From the NCBI GenBank assembly GCA_016617855.1, contig JAECUM010001866.1:1-64000 (forward strand): DNA of 64,000 bases, given 5' to 3'. This DNA comes from Megalonaias nervosa (Eukaryota > Mollusca > Bivalvia > Unionida > Unionidae). Made by a program: the position numbers and the translations under genes. Shown here piece by piece: positions 1-11,158 of this stretch. Positions within the stretch are counted from its first letter, which is position 1, and each line of letters begins with the position of its first letter. Below the pieces are notes generated by a model that saw only the letters and a list, made by a program, of their open reading frames with translations, ran no database searches and had not been told where the DNA came from.

Positions 1-309
1 GCAAATTTCGGGCAACGGAAATCATTCGAGATTTCATTGATATGACGCTGTTTATAAAATTTGGTTCAAAATCTAATCATTCGTTGCAAAAGTGTATATC
101 GAAAAAAAAATTCGAAAAGAATATACAGACTAGAACAGTAACTCTACTGAAGGATGACATGATATTGGCAATCAAACTCATCCGTCATTTATTTGAAGGC
201 TGCAACCTAAATATAGTTCAGATCCCAAAATAGTGCGGAAACTAAATCGCGAAAGGAAGAAAGAACTATACATTTACTTCGTAAAGCGGGAACATCATAA
301 AATACTACT

Positions 310-384
<75 letters not shown>

Positions 385-565
385 CAATTGTTGTAAATTG
401 CCCCTAGTGATTCTAACATTTAGGAGTCAAGAAGTTTTTGTAGAACTTTGTTAAGTGTTTGTTTTGTATATGTATGTTGGTTTTTATCCCCTGACGAAGA
501 GCTTGTTCATCCGAAACGTTGGGAAACCGTTTTAATTTGCACCGTTGTCAATTATTTTTGTGTAT
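1..565. other. Intergenic, with (TA)n microsatellite
   Basis: No gene is supported here. A pure (TA)n tract runs from about 311 to 382. At about 489-525 there is a short motif (CTGACGA, then GAAAC) that resembles the conserved core of hammerhead-type or Penelope-like repeat ends, but no convincing paired stems are visible. The short reading frames that cross the TA tract are artefacts of the repeat (Ile-Tyr runs). Confidence 0.6.
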
Positions 566-1495
566 TGTTACGTGTAGGCTCGTACAAAAATAACAAGAGA
601 AAAGAGTGAAGGCAACAAGCTTTGTATATTTAAAAAAAAATAATTTATTTACCTAGAAAACAATGTAAAAATTGGAAATAGGACTTACGGTTTGTGAATA
701 TAATCCAAAATTTAATCCTAAAATTGAAAAATACAAGTCCTATCACTAAACAGTTCTAATAGAATCCGGGTTCGAATCTCGATGAAATTCCAATATGGAG
801 GCGATGACGTTAGATGATGTCTGTCCTGATGGTAACGGATCTTCAATTGAATCACAGTTTATAATGTTTCCGTTAAGCTCCAGAATGAATTTCCACTGAA
901 TTTCTTTCTCTCATAACTTTTATAAAAAAAAGTACACTTGTTTAGTCTTCTAGAGAATAAATTATTAAATTCCAAAAAACAGATGAACTTCAAAAACAAT
1001 CTGGCAACAACAATTGCAACCTCTTGAGCCCTCAAGGTTTAAAATACAACTCACTAAATCTACTAAAGAACGTCTGTTTAAAGCCGCGATTTTAGATCAC
1101 ATTGTGCTTCACGTGATGGGCTACGTGATTTACTAATTTGAACAGCGCAATAAAAAAAATGGGAATTATCACGTAGCTACAATAGCCAAATTTAAGAACC
1201 AAATTCTCACACTGAAAATATATTTAAAAAAAGAAAGACTGTTTACAGTTCAGCTAACATGCTGGCCGAAATGACCTTGGCAATAGCCAGTCGTTATCAC
1301 TCGATGCTTACAAAATCTATGAACTAAAAACAGTGCTGAAGTAACGTTAAGATCTAATCGGGTCAAGCCAATTTTCGGAAAAGAGATTCAAATCCAATGA
1401 AAATTATCATTACAATAAAATGTAATGAAACAAAATTAAAATCAAAAAGAATTTTAAAACTAACACACATGTAATTTAATTACATATTCGTAGCA
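566..1495 (-). repeat. 3' LTR of a Ty3/gypsy element
   Basis: On the minus strand this 930-bp block starts with TG at 1495 and ends with CA at 566. It lies directly downstream of a purine tract (GGGAGGAAG, 1496-1504, minus strand), as expected for a polypurine tract priming plus-strand synthesis at a 3' LTR. The same sequence, strongly diverged, recurs in inverted orientation at 34355-35303, which fixes both boundaries by comparison. The CTCATCGAGATTCGAAC-like segment and the block around the ACGTGAT motifs are the easiest places to see the match. No 5' LTR partner is visible beyond 4.8 kb. Confidence 0.8.
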
Positions 1496-1631
1496 CTTCC
1501 TCCCACAAAGAAAAAGAAAGATTTATATAATAAAGCTTTCTTTTTACCATATGTAAATTATACATGAGGTAAAACAAAATTACATAAGAAAATTCTTATG
1601 AATTATATAAAGTGTACATGAAATAATATTT

Positions 1632-2712
1632 CTATACACGGGAAAGTGCATCTGCAATCAAATTGTCTTTTCCTTTGATGTGCCTGATATTAAGATTATA
1701 TTCTTGCAAAAACAAACTCCACCTTAATAATCTTTGATTTTTATTTTTCATCTTGTCGATGAAACTAAGGGGTTGTGATCACTAAACACAACAACCGGAG
1801 AAGGAGCTGAGCTAATGTATACTTCAAAATGCTGTAATGCCAATATTAAAGACAAACATTCCTTCTCGATTGTTGAGTAATTTCTTTGGTACTTATTTAA
1901 GTTCTTAGAGAAATAGCACACTGGGTGATCAACACCATTTCTATCTTCTTGAATCAATACTGATCCAACCCCAAAATTATTTGCATCAACAGATAATTTA
2001 AAACATTAATTGAAATTTGGAGCTGTAAGAACTGGCCCACTTCTGAGTATGGCTTTGAACCTATTAAGAGCCTCCTGACATTTTTCAGTCCAAAGAAACT
2101 TGTTTTTCTTACTCAACAAGTTTGTCAGGGGTTCAGCAATATTAGAAAAATTGGAACAAAACTTTCGATAGTATCCGGCCAAACCCAAAAATCCCATGAG
2201 GTGCTTTTTACTGACAGGCACAGGGAAATCAGAGATAGCCTCGACCTTAGCATCTATAGATTTAACTTGACCATGTCCCACATTATGTCCAAGAAAAGTT
2301 ACACAAGCACGGCAAAACTCACGTTTAGATAAATTGATTGTCAAATTTGCATCAGTGAGTCTGTCGAAGAATTTCCACATCGTGGCTAGATGTTCTTTCC
2401 AGGCGTCATTGTAGATGATGACATCATCAATGTAAGTATAACAATTATCTAGACAGGAGGTAATCATATTCATCAAGCGTTGAAAAGTACTTGGGGAACC
2501 CTTCATCACAAAAACGGCATTACTTTATATTGATAGAGTCCATCTGGAGTCACAAATGCCGAAACTTCCTTTGCCCTTTCCGTTAGTAGAATTTGCCATA
2601 ATCCTTTCAGAAGGTCAAGTCTGGTGACATATTTGGCATTTCCAATTTTATCAATGCAGTCAACGGTTCTGGGTAATGGAAGTGAATCTGTTTTTGTCAC
2701 ACTGTGACGCAC
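1632..2712 (-). pseudogene. pol: Gypsy reverse transcriptase and RNase H (broken)
   Basis: This is the 3' half of the pol gene of the gypsy element. RT copies the genomic RNA into DNA; RNase H removes the RNA strand. The RT fingers/palm begins at 2712 (TRLDLLKG motif, AFVTPDGLYQY), shifts frame near 2508, and continues with the catalytic YIDD box at 2423-2434 and the FLGH and FLGLAGYYRKFC thumb motifs. A further frame change near 1990 leads into RNase H (YSTIEKE, DHNPL), and another near 1748 precedes the terminal ADALSR motif ending at 1632. With at least three frame changes it cannot encode an active enzyme. The RT fingers N-terminal part is missing because the sequence jumps straight from integrase into RT at about 2705. 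Confidence 0.85.
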
Positions 2713-3806
2713 ACATAATTGTCAACAAATATTGATTGCCTGACCTGGTTTTAGGTAAGGGACCAACAAAATCTACCATAATTCTGCTAAATGGTTCGTC
2801 AAATGCAGGAATAGGTTGCAGATGAGCCTTACCTATCTTCCTGATTGGGTTTTGCTACCATTTGACAAGTATGACAAGATCTACAAAACTTACAACTATC
2901 ACTTTTGATTTTTGGCCAACAAAAGTGAGTCAAGATCTTGTGATAAGTTTTATTTACCCCTAAATGACCAGCCAGAGGAGTTTCATGGGCCAAACTAAGT
3001 ATTTCCTGTCTGTAAGATTTTGGAACTACAATCTGATAGTTCACTGACCACTCGTCATTAGCAGGTACCTCGCGAGGTCTCCATTTTCTCATAAGAATTC
3101 CATTTTTAATGAAGCAACAGACAGGTACTTCATTGGCTTCAGTTTCACTAATGGCCCTCTGAAACAAACAAGAGATCTCAGGATCTTTTTCCTGTTCGAC
3201 GACAAGTGATTGTCGTTTGTCACCCTGATTAAATAAAAGAGAATGAGTAGTTAAAAGAGGATCACTGTGATCAATACCTTTTGATTGATCCAAATTAGGA
3301 GTGAAAGTGACCTCATCAAATGCCTGACCAATACATGTGTCAGCTAAAGGAATATTTACCTTATCAAAATCATTCTCAAGAGCTTTCTTTGCCATAGCTC
3401 TGGTAACTGCACAAGCTGGGTATAACTCAGGGTATTCTTTTTCAATAGGACCAACTTTCTGATCCAAAGAAGGCTTGTCAGTTACAAGTGGATTAACCAC
3501 AACCTTGTCTCCAGCTAGGTCGTTGCCTAGCAACAAATGAATGTCCTCAACGGGTAAAGAAGACACTATACCGACTGTCACAGGTCCTGAAACTAAGTCT
3601 GATGACAAATTTACAGAATGGAGAGGAACATTAACAAAGCCGCACTCTACTCCCTGAATGAGAACACTCTCATTAGAACAGGACTTCTCAGAAAAAGGCA
3701 AAGTACCTGATAATAAAAGACTCTGATAAGCTCCTGTATCCCTTAAAATTTTAATAGGGATAGGATTGGCCAAGTCACTCAAGAGTGATGTAGAACCTTT
3801 CGACAT
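2705..3806 (-). pseudogene. pol: Gypsy protease and integrase N-terminal part
   Basis: The open frame 3806-2829 starts with a retroviral-type aspartic protease (D-T-G at residues 23-25). After an acidic linker it carries the zinc-binding integrase domain (H..H then CRSCHTCQ near residues 285-318). After a frameshift at about 2830 the integrase core begins (a DFVGPLP motif containing the first catalytic Asp), but at about 2705 the sequence jumps into RT, so the other catalytic residues are absent. Integrase therefore lies between protease and RT. Ordinary Ty3/gypsy elements have it last; the PR-IN-RT order is known from the Gmr1-like lineage of animal gypsy elements. Assignment to that lineage is inference from the order. 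Confidence 0.8.
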
Positions 3807-3818
3807 AAATGGTTCATA

Positions 3819-4808
3819 TTACTCAATAATAAAATCAGACTGGGGTTTATTAGACCCGACAAATGTATTGCTTTCAATACATGACCGTGACCTTGACCTC
3901 TTAGAAATAAGAGCATTTGGAATTGGTCTATCTTGATTCTGATGCCTATATTTCAATCTGAAGCAATCAGAAATGACGTGTCCTTTTTTCTTGCAATAGG
4001 TACACGTAGGAATAGACAAGGACTTTGAATCAAGTTTATCAGAAGCTTGATTTTTAGAAGTTATGCCAGATTGAGTTTTAGAAGGAGTCGTATTAGGCTG
4101 AAATACCTTTCTACCTGTAGACTGCTGAGTGAAAGATTTGCCTACAACAGGAACTTTATGAGTTAAAGAATACTCATCAGCAGCAAGGGCAGCATTTTCC
4201 AAGGTTTCGATCTTATGCTCTTCAAGATGATTCTTAATGTCATTAGGAACACAGTTTCTGAACTCTTCAAGTAACACAAGTTGTTCGAGACTTTCATAAT
4301 CATGTTCAACTTTCTTGGCTAAGCACCATCTCTTAAATAACTGCTCTTTTTCTCTTGCAAATTCAACATAAGTTTGTCCAGCTTCTTTTCTACAGTTTCT
4401 GAATTTTGTCCGATAAGCCTCAGGGACTAACGCATAACCCTTTAAGATGCACTCCTTAACCAAATCGTAGTCAGGACTTTGTTGTACTGACAGGGATGCA
4501 TAGATATCTCGGGCCTTGCCAAAAGGTAACCATTGCAATAATTGAGTCCATTGCTCCCTTGACCATTTCAAATTTTCGGCAACTTTTTCAAAATAAATTA
4601 AATATTTGTCTACTTCCTTTTCTCTAAAAAGGGGCACTAACCTGATATTTCTTGTAATGTCAAAACCTGAATTTGTATGTGAAGTGAGATCATACTTTTC
4701 ACACGAGCAATATAAATCAGCGCTATGAAACGTTTCGGATTCAGAACCTGAATAACCAAAAGTTCTAGGAAACATAATAGGTGTTGTTTTTTTCATCAGC
4801 ATACACAT
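3819..4808 (-). CDS. gag: Gypsy Gag-like protein with CCHC knuckle
   Basis: Open frame of 329 residues. The capsid-like region (PLFREKEVDKYLIYFEKV, then a retrotransposon-gag helical region to about residue 215) should assemble the element's particle. A CCHC knuckle (CTYCKKKGHVISDC, about residues 268-281) should bind element RNA. The protease frame starts 13 bases after its stop. The first ~45 residues have no resemblance to the rest of a gag and no LTR or primer-binding site follows at higher coordinates, so the 5' end of the element is truncated and the true start is probably lost. The frame itself is intact, unlike pol. Confidence 0.75.
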   Translation of the reverse strand: MCMLMKKTTPIMFPRTFGYSGSESETFHSADLYCSCEKYDLTSHTNSGFDITRNIRLVPLFREKEVDKYLIYFEKVAENLKWSREQWTQLLQWLPFGKARDIYASLSVQQSPDYDLVKECILKGYALVPEAYRTKFRNCRKEAGQTYVEFAREKEQLFKRWCLAKKVEHDYESLEQLVLLEEFRNCVPNDIKNHLEEHKIETLENAALAADEYSLTHKVPVVGKSFTQQSTGRKVFQPNTTPSKTQSGITSKNQASDKLDSKSLSIPTCTYCKKKGHVISDCFRLKYRHQNQDRPIPNALISKRSRSRSCIESNTFVGSNKPQSDFIIE

Positions 4809-5630
4809 AATTCCGTGAAATCCTGAGAATGCAATCGTTAAATACGTGAACTTGCAAAAATATAAACTATCTATTTACTATTCGTCGCTTTCTAACAATG
4901 GCTTACCTCGCAAAATTTTTTATATCAATACATTTTTCCACAATGATTCTGAAATATACAATCATGTTCACCAACGAAGAAGTCGACAACTTTTTTACTT
5001 TGTGACCTACGCTCTTATCACAGAATCCGCATTAATAATGGTGACAATCACGGTAAAGGGGTATCTTAAAATATAAATACCGCATGGGAAACAACTGTCG
5101 TAAAGTATGGGTTGTACATCTGCTGAACATTAATCACCTGGCATATTTGTTTGAAAAACCAGGTTTAAACTATGGTTGTTGTGTATTCCTGCATAGAAGA
5201 TAATGGTCCTGTATATGAGAGCAAAGACTTTCAAGTATTTTCATGTATTTTGACCTAGGTTTCGTCAGCATACAAGAGACCCAGGAGAGACAGCAATGCG
5301 CTTTATGATGTACAGGAATCAATGGCTCAACGTATCACTGTCGACTTCTGACATTTTGCACAACCCACCCTCACTAAATTTGTTTTCCAACTTTACCATT
5401 ACCCTACTGCACGTTATCAACTAAACAATAAAAAATATGTTCACAAGAATAAAGTTGAACCTACACTATAAACAAACGAAGGAAATACTTGTATCTGTGT
5501 TTCGATGATTCACACTGTGTAACTAACTATTCAAATAAAAATCAGAAATGGATGATTATGAAAACAGAAACAATGGAAAATATTTCCTTAAACGTATGAC
5601 GAGACAACGTAATTAACTGACTGGATTTTA
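4809..5630. other. No gene seen; gypsy 5' LTR absent
   Basis: This AT-rich stretch should contain the 5' LTR of the minus-strand gypsy element. I see no similarity to the LTR at 566-1495 and no gene. Confidence 0.5.
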
Positions 5631-5642
5631 CGTTTGACAAGA

Positions 5643-5898
5643 TTGTTGTTGTTGTTGTTGTGGGGCTTAACGCCATTTTTCAGCACACGACAGGCTATAC
5701 ATGGCGGCCAGTATTAATGGTGGAGGAAGAAACCGGGAAATCCCCAGAAAGAACCACCGACCCAAGAGAAGCTACTGGCAAGCTTTCTCACATATCCACA
5801 TTCGCCGAATCCTAGTCTCGAACCTATGCAGACAGAGGTGAGATGGCAGTGATCCGTAACGGAGAGCGCTTTAGACCACTCGGCCACTCGGGGCCCCC
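5643..5898 (-). mobile_element. tRNA-derived SINE, family A copy 1
   Basis: A 256-bp SINE read on the minus strand. The tRNA-like head starts at 5898 with an A box (TGGCCGAGTGG) and has a B box (GGTTCGAGACT) about 60 bases in. The body continues to a tail of (CAA)n. A perfect 12-bp target duplication, CGTTTGACAAGA, flanks it at 5631-5642 and 5899-5910, which proves retroposition and fixes both ends. The second copy at 8297-8548 is about 85-90% alike by eye. Confidence 0.9.
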
Positions 5899-5910
5899 CG
5901 TTTGACAAGA

Positions 5911-8283
5911 ACGTCTTTTACTGATCCAACATATGATAAATATCCACTACTGCAAAATAACTAAGGTAGATATAATATAGTATGCATGGATATATTTTAA
6001 AGGCACATCAGCACAATCCGCGCTGTATAATGGCGCGTAAGTTTTAGGTGTCCCCCCAAAAATATTGAAATTAGGATACAATTTTTAAAATGCAAAGACA
6101 ATTTCTTGATGAGACCGAACTCATGTAAAAAGTCTAAGGTCATCTCAATTGCAACATAAACGCCTCGCTCATCCATGGACTGAAAGGTTGCCTAATTAGT
6201 CGCCTCTAATGAAATGCTGGAGGGGGAACTCTAATCGGAAACAACGACTCCCACAAGGTGGCCCCGTGGGTCGTCCATCATTTCTTCCTGCGATCAATTT
6301 ATCCAAGCTATATTTTGACTGTACTTATCCGCTTAAACTTTGTTATCCCTTAACAGTAAGGACATTGAAAAGAATAAACACAACCTCGTTTCCTTGTATT
6401 TGTTTATATCCACACGACTCGTTTCCAAGACTTTACCAAAATGATGCAAGTAATAGGTACACAAGACGTGATTGTCTCCCTTGCTCTGGTAACTGATACG
6501 TACGCATCTCTTAGTCCAACTGAAGCAGAGGTTACTGATATTCTTTGCATTATTATTATTAGTAGTATTTATTTATTTATTTATTTATTTATTTATTCTG
6601 TATGAGCATACATCCCATACTAGCGGATATGTAGCTAGAACTTTGTAGAATCAGTACGTCTTGCGCTAATGTAGCGCTCCGCAATTTTTCGGTTACTTTC
6701 GGGGCTAAAATTGGATCTTCTTGCCTATGGAACCACCCACTATCAAAATAGCACTGTATAACCTATATAACCGTCAGCATATGCATTTTAAATTAGCCTG
6801 AAAAGGAAGGAAACCAATAAATACCAAGACTTGCATCGCAAAACTGATCCTTCAATGATCATCCCTTTAGAGTAACATCACAAACCCACCTGTAAAAAAG
6901 CCATAAAACTAGCATTTTTCAGCTTCGCAAAGAACATGTATTTGAATAAAATCGGATATATTTCATGTGAGTTGGTGACAAAAAAGTCTCACTTTAATGA
7001 AGAAGAAAGTGGACCACAAGATGACTAATTTCCCTTCAAAACACCGAGATTTAAAAGAAAAAACAAAACCAAAACAGGGAAAACACGAGAAAATGGACAG
7101 ACACTCATGCATATTGCAGACCAAAACTTAATTCTGAACACGGCCAGTATAAAATCTGTTTCTGCGCTAGAATCATCCCTTGTTCACACATCATAGCATA
7201 TGTAGTTTTTGGCATTCCTGTTGATAGCTAAGAAAGCGCAGTCAACGTGGAGATAATGGACAAGCATCTATAATCGAAAATTCGAAAATACTAAATTGTA
7301 TGTTCTTATCTATACCTTAGTACCAAACCTTATGTTCTAGAATCAAGGTCAAAATAACTCGACAATATGGAATACGTTTTCAGTTATCGTTTCTTTCTAT
7401 GTGATCATAATTCTAACTTGGATGGATTGATCTCTAAATTATAATTTGCAATGATCAAGACAATTTTTTTTTTTTTTTCTCATCTTGATGATGCACTTAC
7501 ACGCTACTTCTGTCTAAAGCAACGTCAAAGTCATGTGAAATACTGTTAGGTTTCTGGGTTAAGTTGTTCTGCACGCCAACAAGTTCCAAACCATTGGAAG
7601 GATTTACTCTGACACTTTACCTACAGCATCAGTGGGTATTACCCTTTCAGCTTTATGCAACCACATCCTCCATCTCTTCATATCTGAGGCAACATCAATG
7701 CCATATTAAAATCTTGTTCATTTTATAATCGTTTTTTTTTTTTTCTGTCTTTCTTTTCTACATGGTCATGAATCGAACAATTTAAAGTTTAAAGTGATAA
7801 ACGCTGTAATAATGGCAGTCGTTCATCCACTTGATGTCCTGTCAGTATATGTAGTATTAACGTATATTCTATTCAGACTGAATGAATATAAAACATGACC
7901 GCAACGTTACGATATAAATGGCGTCAAAAGTTGAATAAGATGGCACTAATGCATATGCGGCATGACGATTGTTCAATGTCCAGCAGAAGTGTGATGCATA
8001 CTGTAACGCCATCATTTTCTTTCTGTGATTATCCTTATGCCTTATGAGTAATATAATAACAGGAAGTGTTAATTCTCGAGGACTTTTTCCCGATGTCATA
8101 AAAAAAACATTGTGAAAAGTAGATAAATTTAATATTATAATCCTAAGAGACAAGTATTCTACAAGTGGAAGCTAATTGCAGATCACACCAGGGTTGTGAT
8201 GTAAGACCTGGTTCTTGTTAAATAGCGGCAGAGGGGTAACCACTTTCAAGTATGAAATCAAAGGTGAATACGGCGATCATACA
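5911..8283. other. Intergenic; no gene recognised
   Basis: AT-rich sequence with a (TTTA)n tract at about 6567-6597 and poly-T runs near 7469 and 7735. A short block around 6193-6300 (TTAGTCGCCTCT and following) may be the relic of a dispersed repeat, but it is too degraded to classify. Open frames here are short and show no family features. Confidence 0.5.
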
Positions 8284-8296
8284 GGCAACTAGACAG

Positions 8297-8548
8297 TTGT
8301 TGTTCTTGTTGTGGGGTTTAAAGCCAATTTTCAGCACACGATAGGCTATACATGGCGGCCAGTATTAATGGTGGAAGAAGAACCCGGGAAAACATCGGAA
8401 AGAACTCCCGACCCACGACAAGCTACTGGCAAGCTTTCTCACATGCCCACATTGGCCGAATCCGAGACTAGAACCCACGCAGACAGAGGTAAGACGGCAG
8501 TGATCCATCACGGAGAGCGCTTTAGACCACTCGGCCACTCGGGGCCCC
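8297..8548 (-). mobile_element. tRNA-derived SINE, family A copy 2
   Basis: Second copy of the SINE at 5643-5898 in the same orientation. It has the same tRNA-like head (TGGCCGAGTGG near 8540), B box (GGTTCTAGTCT, one step decayed), body and a GTT-rich tail on the plus strand. A perfect 13-bp target duplication, GGCAACTAGACAG, occurs at 8284-8296 and 8549-8561. Confidence 0.9.
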
Positions 8549-8561
8549 GGCAACTAGACAG

Positions 8562-9716
8562 ATTCTGCTAGATACATTAATACATTATCACATATTAGCC
8601 CTAAGAACCAAAGGGGGAGGGAGTAAAGGAAGATAAGCGAACTTAAAGAAAAGGAAAAAAAGAAGCACCCTTGAAAACACTGGTTTTGGAAATTCGAAGA
8701 CATATCTTATTCGTATGTTACAAGTGGAAACTGGAATACTCCGTATAATTACGAACCTGATATAGTTACTTATTCACGCGAAAAAGTGTCCTAGCACAAA
8801 AATCACAACCAGAATAGAGCCCACCGGTTTAGTCGGTGTTTGGGGCATATCGAACCCCTCTGCCAGAAGGTATACATGACGTGGACCCAATAAGAAACAA
8901 AGATGTCTAGAATATTGTCTGGTTCACTGTGACTTGAAGTTATATGTGCAAAAATCTTAAAATATTGAACTTAATTAACGATCTGATCATTCACCGATAG
9001 GGGTTTCACTTAAATTTGTTAGCCTTTACCGTGACTCAGAATAAGTAATATCACGAAATCACCCATATCAGAGACAGCGGAACACTACTGTGTAAAGCAT
9101 AGCAGTGGTACAACTTTCGTATTGATTGTCGGCTATTCTCAGAAACTTCAAAAGTCACTATGTGGAGCAGAACAATATCATATTCATCGCATTTAGAAAA
9201 AAGAAAACAAAACACGAAAAAGAGAGAGAGAGAGAGAGAGGGGGGGGGGATTCCAAAATTTACAGACCCCATTTCACTGAAGGAAATGAGAGACTCTAGG
9301 TACTGCGATGCAAACTTTTGAATAAACAAAGAGTGAAAGAAATTATTGTCACAACGAAAGCAAAATTGAAGCTAACAAAGTTCTATATACTCCTGAAATT
9401 TAGGAAAGAGACTCCCTGTTGAAGCAAGACTCCATCAAAAATACTGGCGTTCTACTGTTAGAAAAGAATTTCCAAGTGTTCCAAATAAAACAATATTCTG
9501 GTTTTGAATTATGAGCGCTGATGTACCTCTGATATTCTTGAGCGAAAAGATTTTCAAACGAATAGCTGTGACAGTCATATTAAGTTCAAAATCTATACCA
9601 TTTTTATCTAGGGTAAACTAAACATCAATAGAAGATTTCAGGTGAAAACTCCAATATGAATATAAACTCAGTAGTAAGCAATAACAGGAATTTGCAAATA
9701 GCCATTGTGGTAATCG

Positions 9717-9762
<46 letters not shown>

Positions 9763-9989
9763 ATGTTTGCTACAGTGTATACTTTAGAGCTATTTATCAG
9801 CACTAAAGCATGATAGCAAAGTACATGAGAATGACTAAAATGTCCCCATTGGCAGCCGTAATTAGTAAACGTTTTGCGCAATAACTGGGTGTTAGCCGAC
9901 ATATATCAAAAGTATTTGAAAGTTGCTTAATTATAAACTATGCTGTATTTGCATATTATCCAGGAACGGAGATAAATTATTGTCAAATA

Positions 9990-10046
<57 letters not shown>

Positions 10047-10084
10047 TTATATATATATATATCACTCTCCATATATATATATGC

Positions 10085-10135
<51 letters not shown>

Positions 10136-10788
10136 TATTCTAAGTACATTGACGACATTAGCGAGAAATTACGAGGAATAGGTTCTTAACCTAACTTTCA
10201 TTTAGTGTGACTTGCGATTCCGCATTTGAAAAGACAACACGTTTTGTGATTCATAGGGCCCAATGACTTAAGAACTAGATTGTCATCAGCTTCAAACACT
10301 CTGACCATCCCGAAATAAAACTGGACCACTAACCCATGGTGAATTGTCATCTGAAAAATAAAAGATGAAACGTCATGCAAATAAATTACAGTCCACACTT
10401 CAAAACAAAAGAACAAAGGAAGGAAATACATGTTTCCGTGTCTAGATGACTCAATGTCGCCGGTAAAATTATACAGACTGAAACTGAGGTATGGACATCA
10501 CTTGAAATTATTCCTGAAACACATACCGATATACTTTGATTTGGGATCTACCGTTTAATTTTCTGTGGAGAAGGGGGGGGGGGAGGCGCTTAGATTTTCT
10601 TTCCAACAGAATATATTTTTTCTTTATTCTCAAGATAAATAATGTTGTTCAATTAATACGTTCATTTTCTGAAAATCAGTGCAAGAATATCTTTACAAGC
10701 TATTTGGGGGTTGAATGTTTGGTCGTTTTTCCTAAAGAAATCCCAGCCCTCCACCCCAACAGTAGATTCTGTGCTTGCGGGTCAATTA
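8562..10788. repeat. Intergenic with TA and compound TA/GT microsatellites
   Basis: No gene recognised. (GA)n with a G run lies at 9221-9249, (AT)n at about 9724-9760, and a compound (AT)n-(GT)n tract at about 9992-10134. Reading frames crossing these are Ile-Tyr or Val-Cys repeats and not genes. Confidence 0.7.
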
Positions 10789-10801
10789 CGTTGCTTTATG
10801 T

Positions 10802-11145
10802 TAACCGTTCCGGTGGCCTAGTGGTTAGAGCGTCTGCCTCGGGTGCGGGAGGTCGCGGGTTCGAACCCCAGCAGAGTCATATCAAAGACATAAAAATGGT
10901 ACAAACAGATGTCTCGCTAGACGCTCAGCATTAAGAGGTTAGTGTTAGGACTGGTCGGCCTGGTGTCAGGATAATGTCACTGGGTGGGACATAATGCTGC
11001 ATGTCTGCGGCATGATGCCCCAGTGCTAGACATCTTTATAAACTGCCACAGTGCAGACATCGTTGCGATATGACTGAAAAATTGTTAAAGTTACGTTAAA
11101 AATCCAAATAACAGACACACACACACACACGAGCGCGCGCGCGCG
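10802..11145 (+). mobile_element. tRNA-derived SINE, family B copy 1
   Basis: A SINE of about 344 bp with a tRNA-like head (A box TGGCCTAGTGG, B box GGTTCGAACCC at about 10856-10866). The central body contains GGCCTGGTGTCAGGATAATGT, and the tail is CA- then GC-rich simple sequence. The 13-bp target duplication CGTTGCTTTATGT (10789-10801) and CGTTGCTTTACGT (11146-11158) has one mismatch. Two more copies lie at about 37420-37700 and 46393-46732. Confidence 0.9.
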
Positions 11146-11158
11146 CGTTGCTTTACGT

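Noticed and set aside
233..454. Reading frames across the (TA)n, (GT)n, (GA)n and (TC)n tracts
   Set aside because: They consist of Ile-Tyr, Val-Cys, Arg-Glu or Leu-Ser repeats from microsatellites and have no other coding character.
4809..5630. 5' LTR of the gypsy element
   Set aside because: No similarity to the LTR at 566-1495 could be found.
6193..6300. Dispersed repeat with TTAGTCGCCTCT start
   Set aside because: Resembles a repeat seen in some molluscs, but it is too short and decayed to define ends.
10803..10875. Functional tRNA genes at 10.80, 37.64, 46.40, 5.85 and 8.50 kb
   Set aside because: A and B boxes are present, but the sequences continue into SINE bodies with target duplications and do not fold into full cloverleaves.
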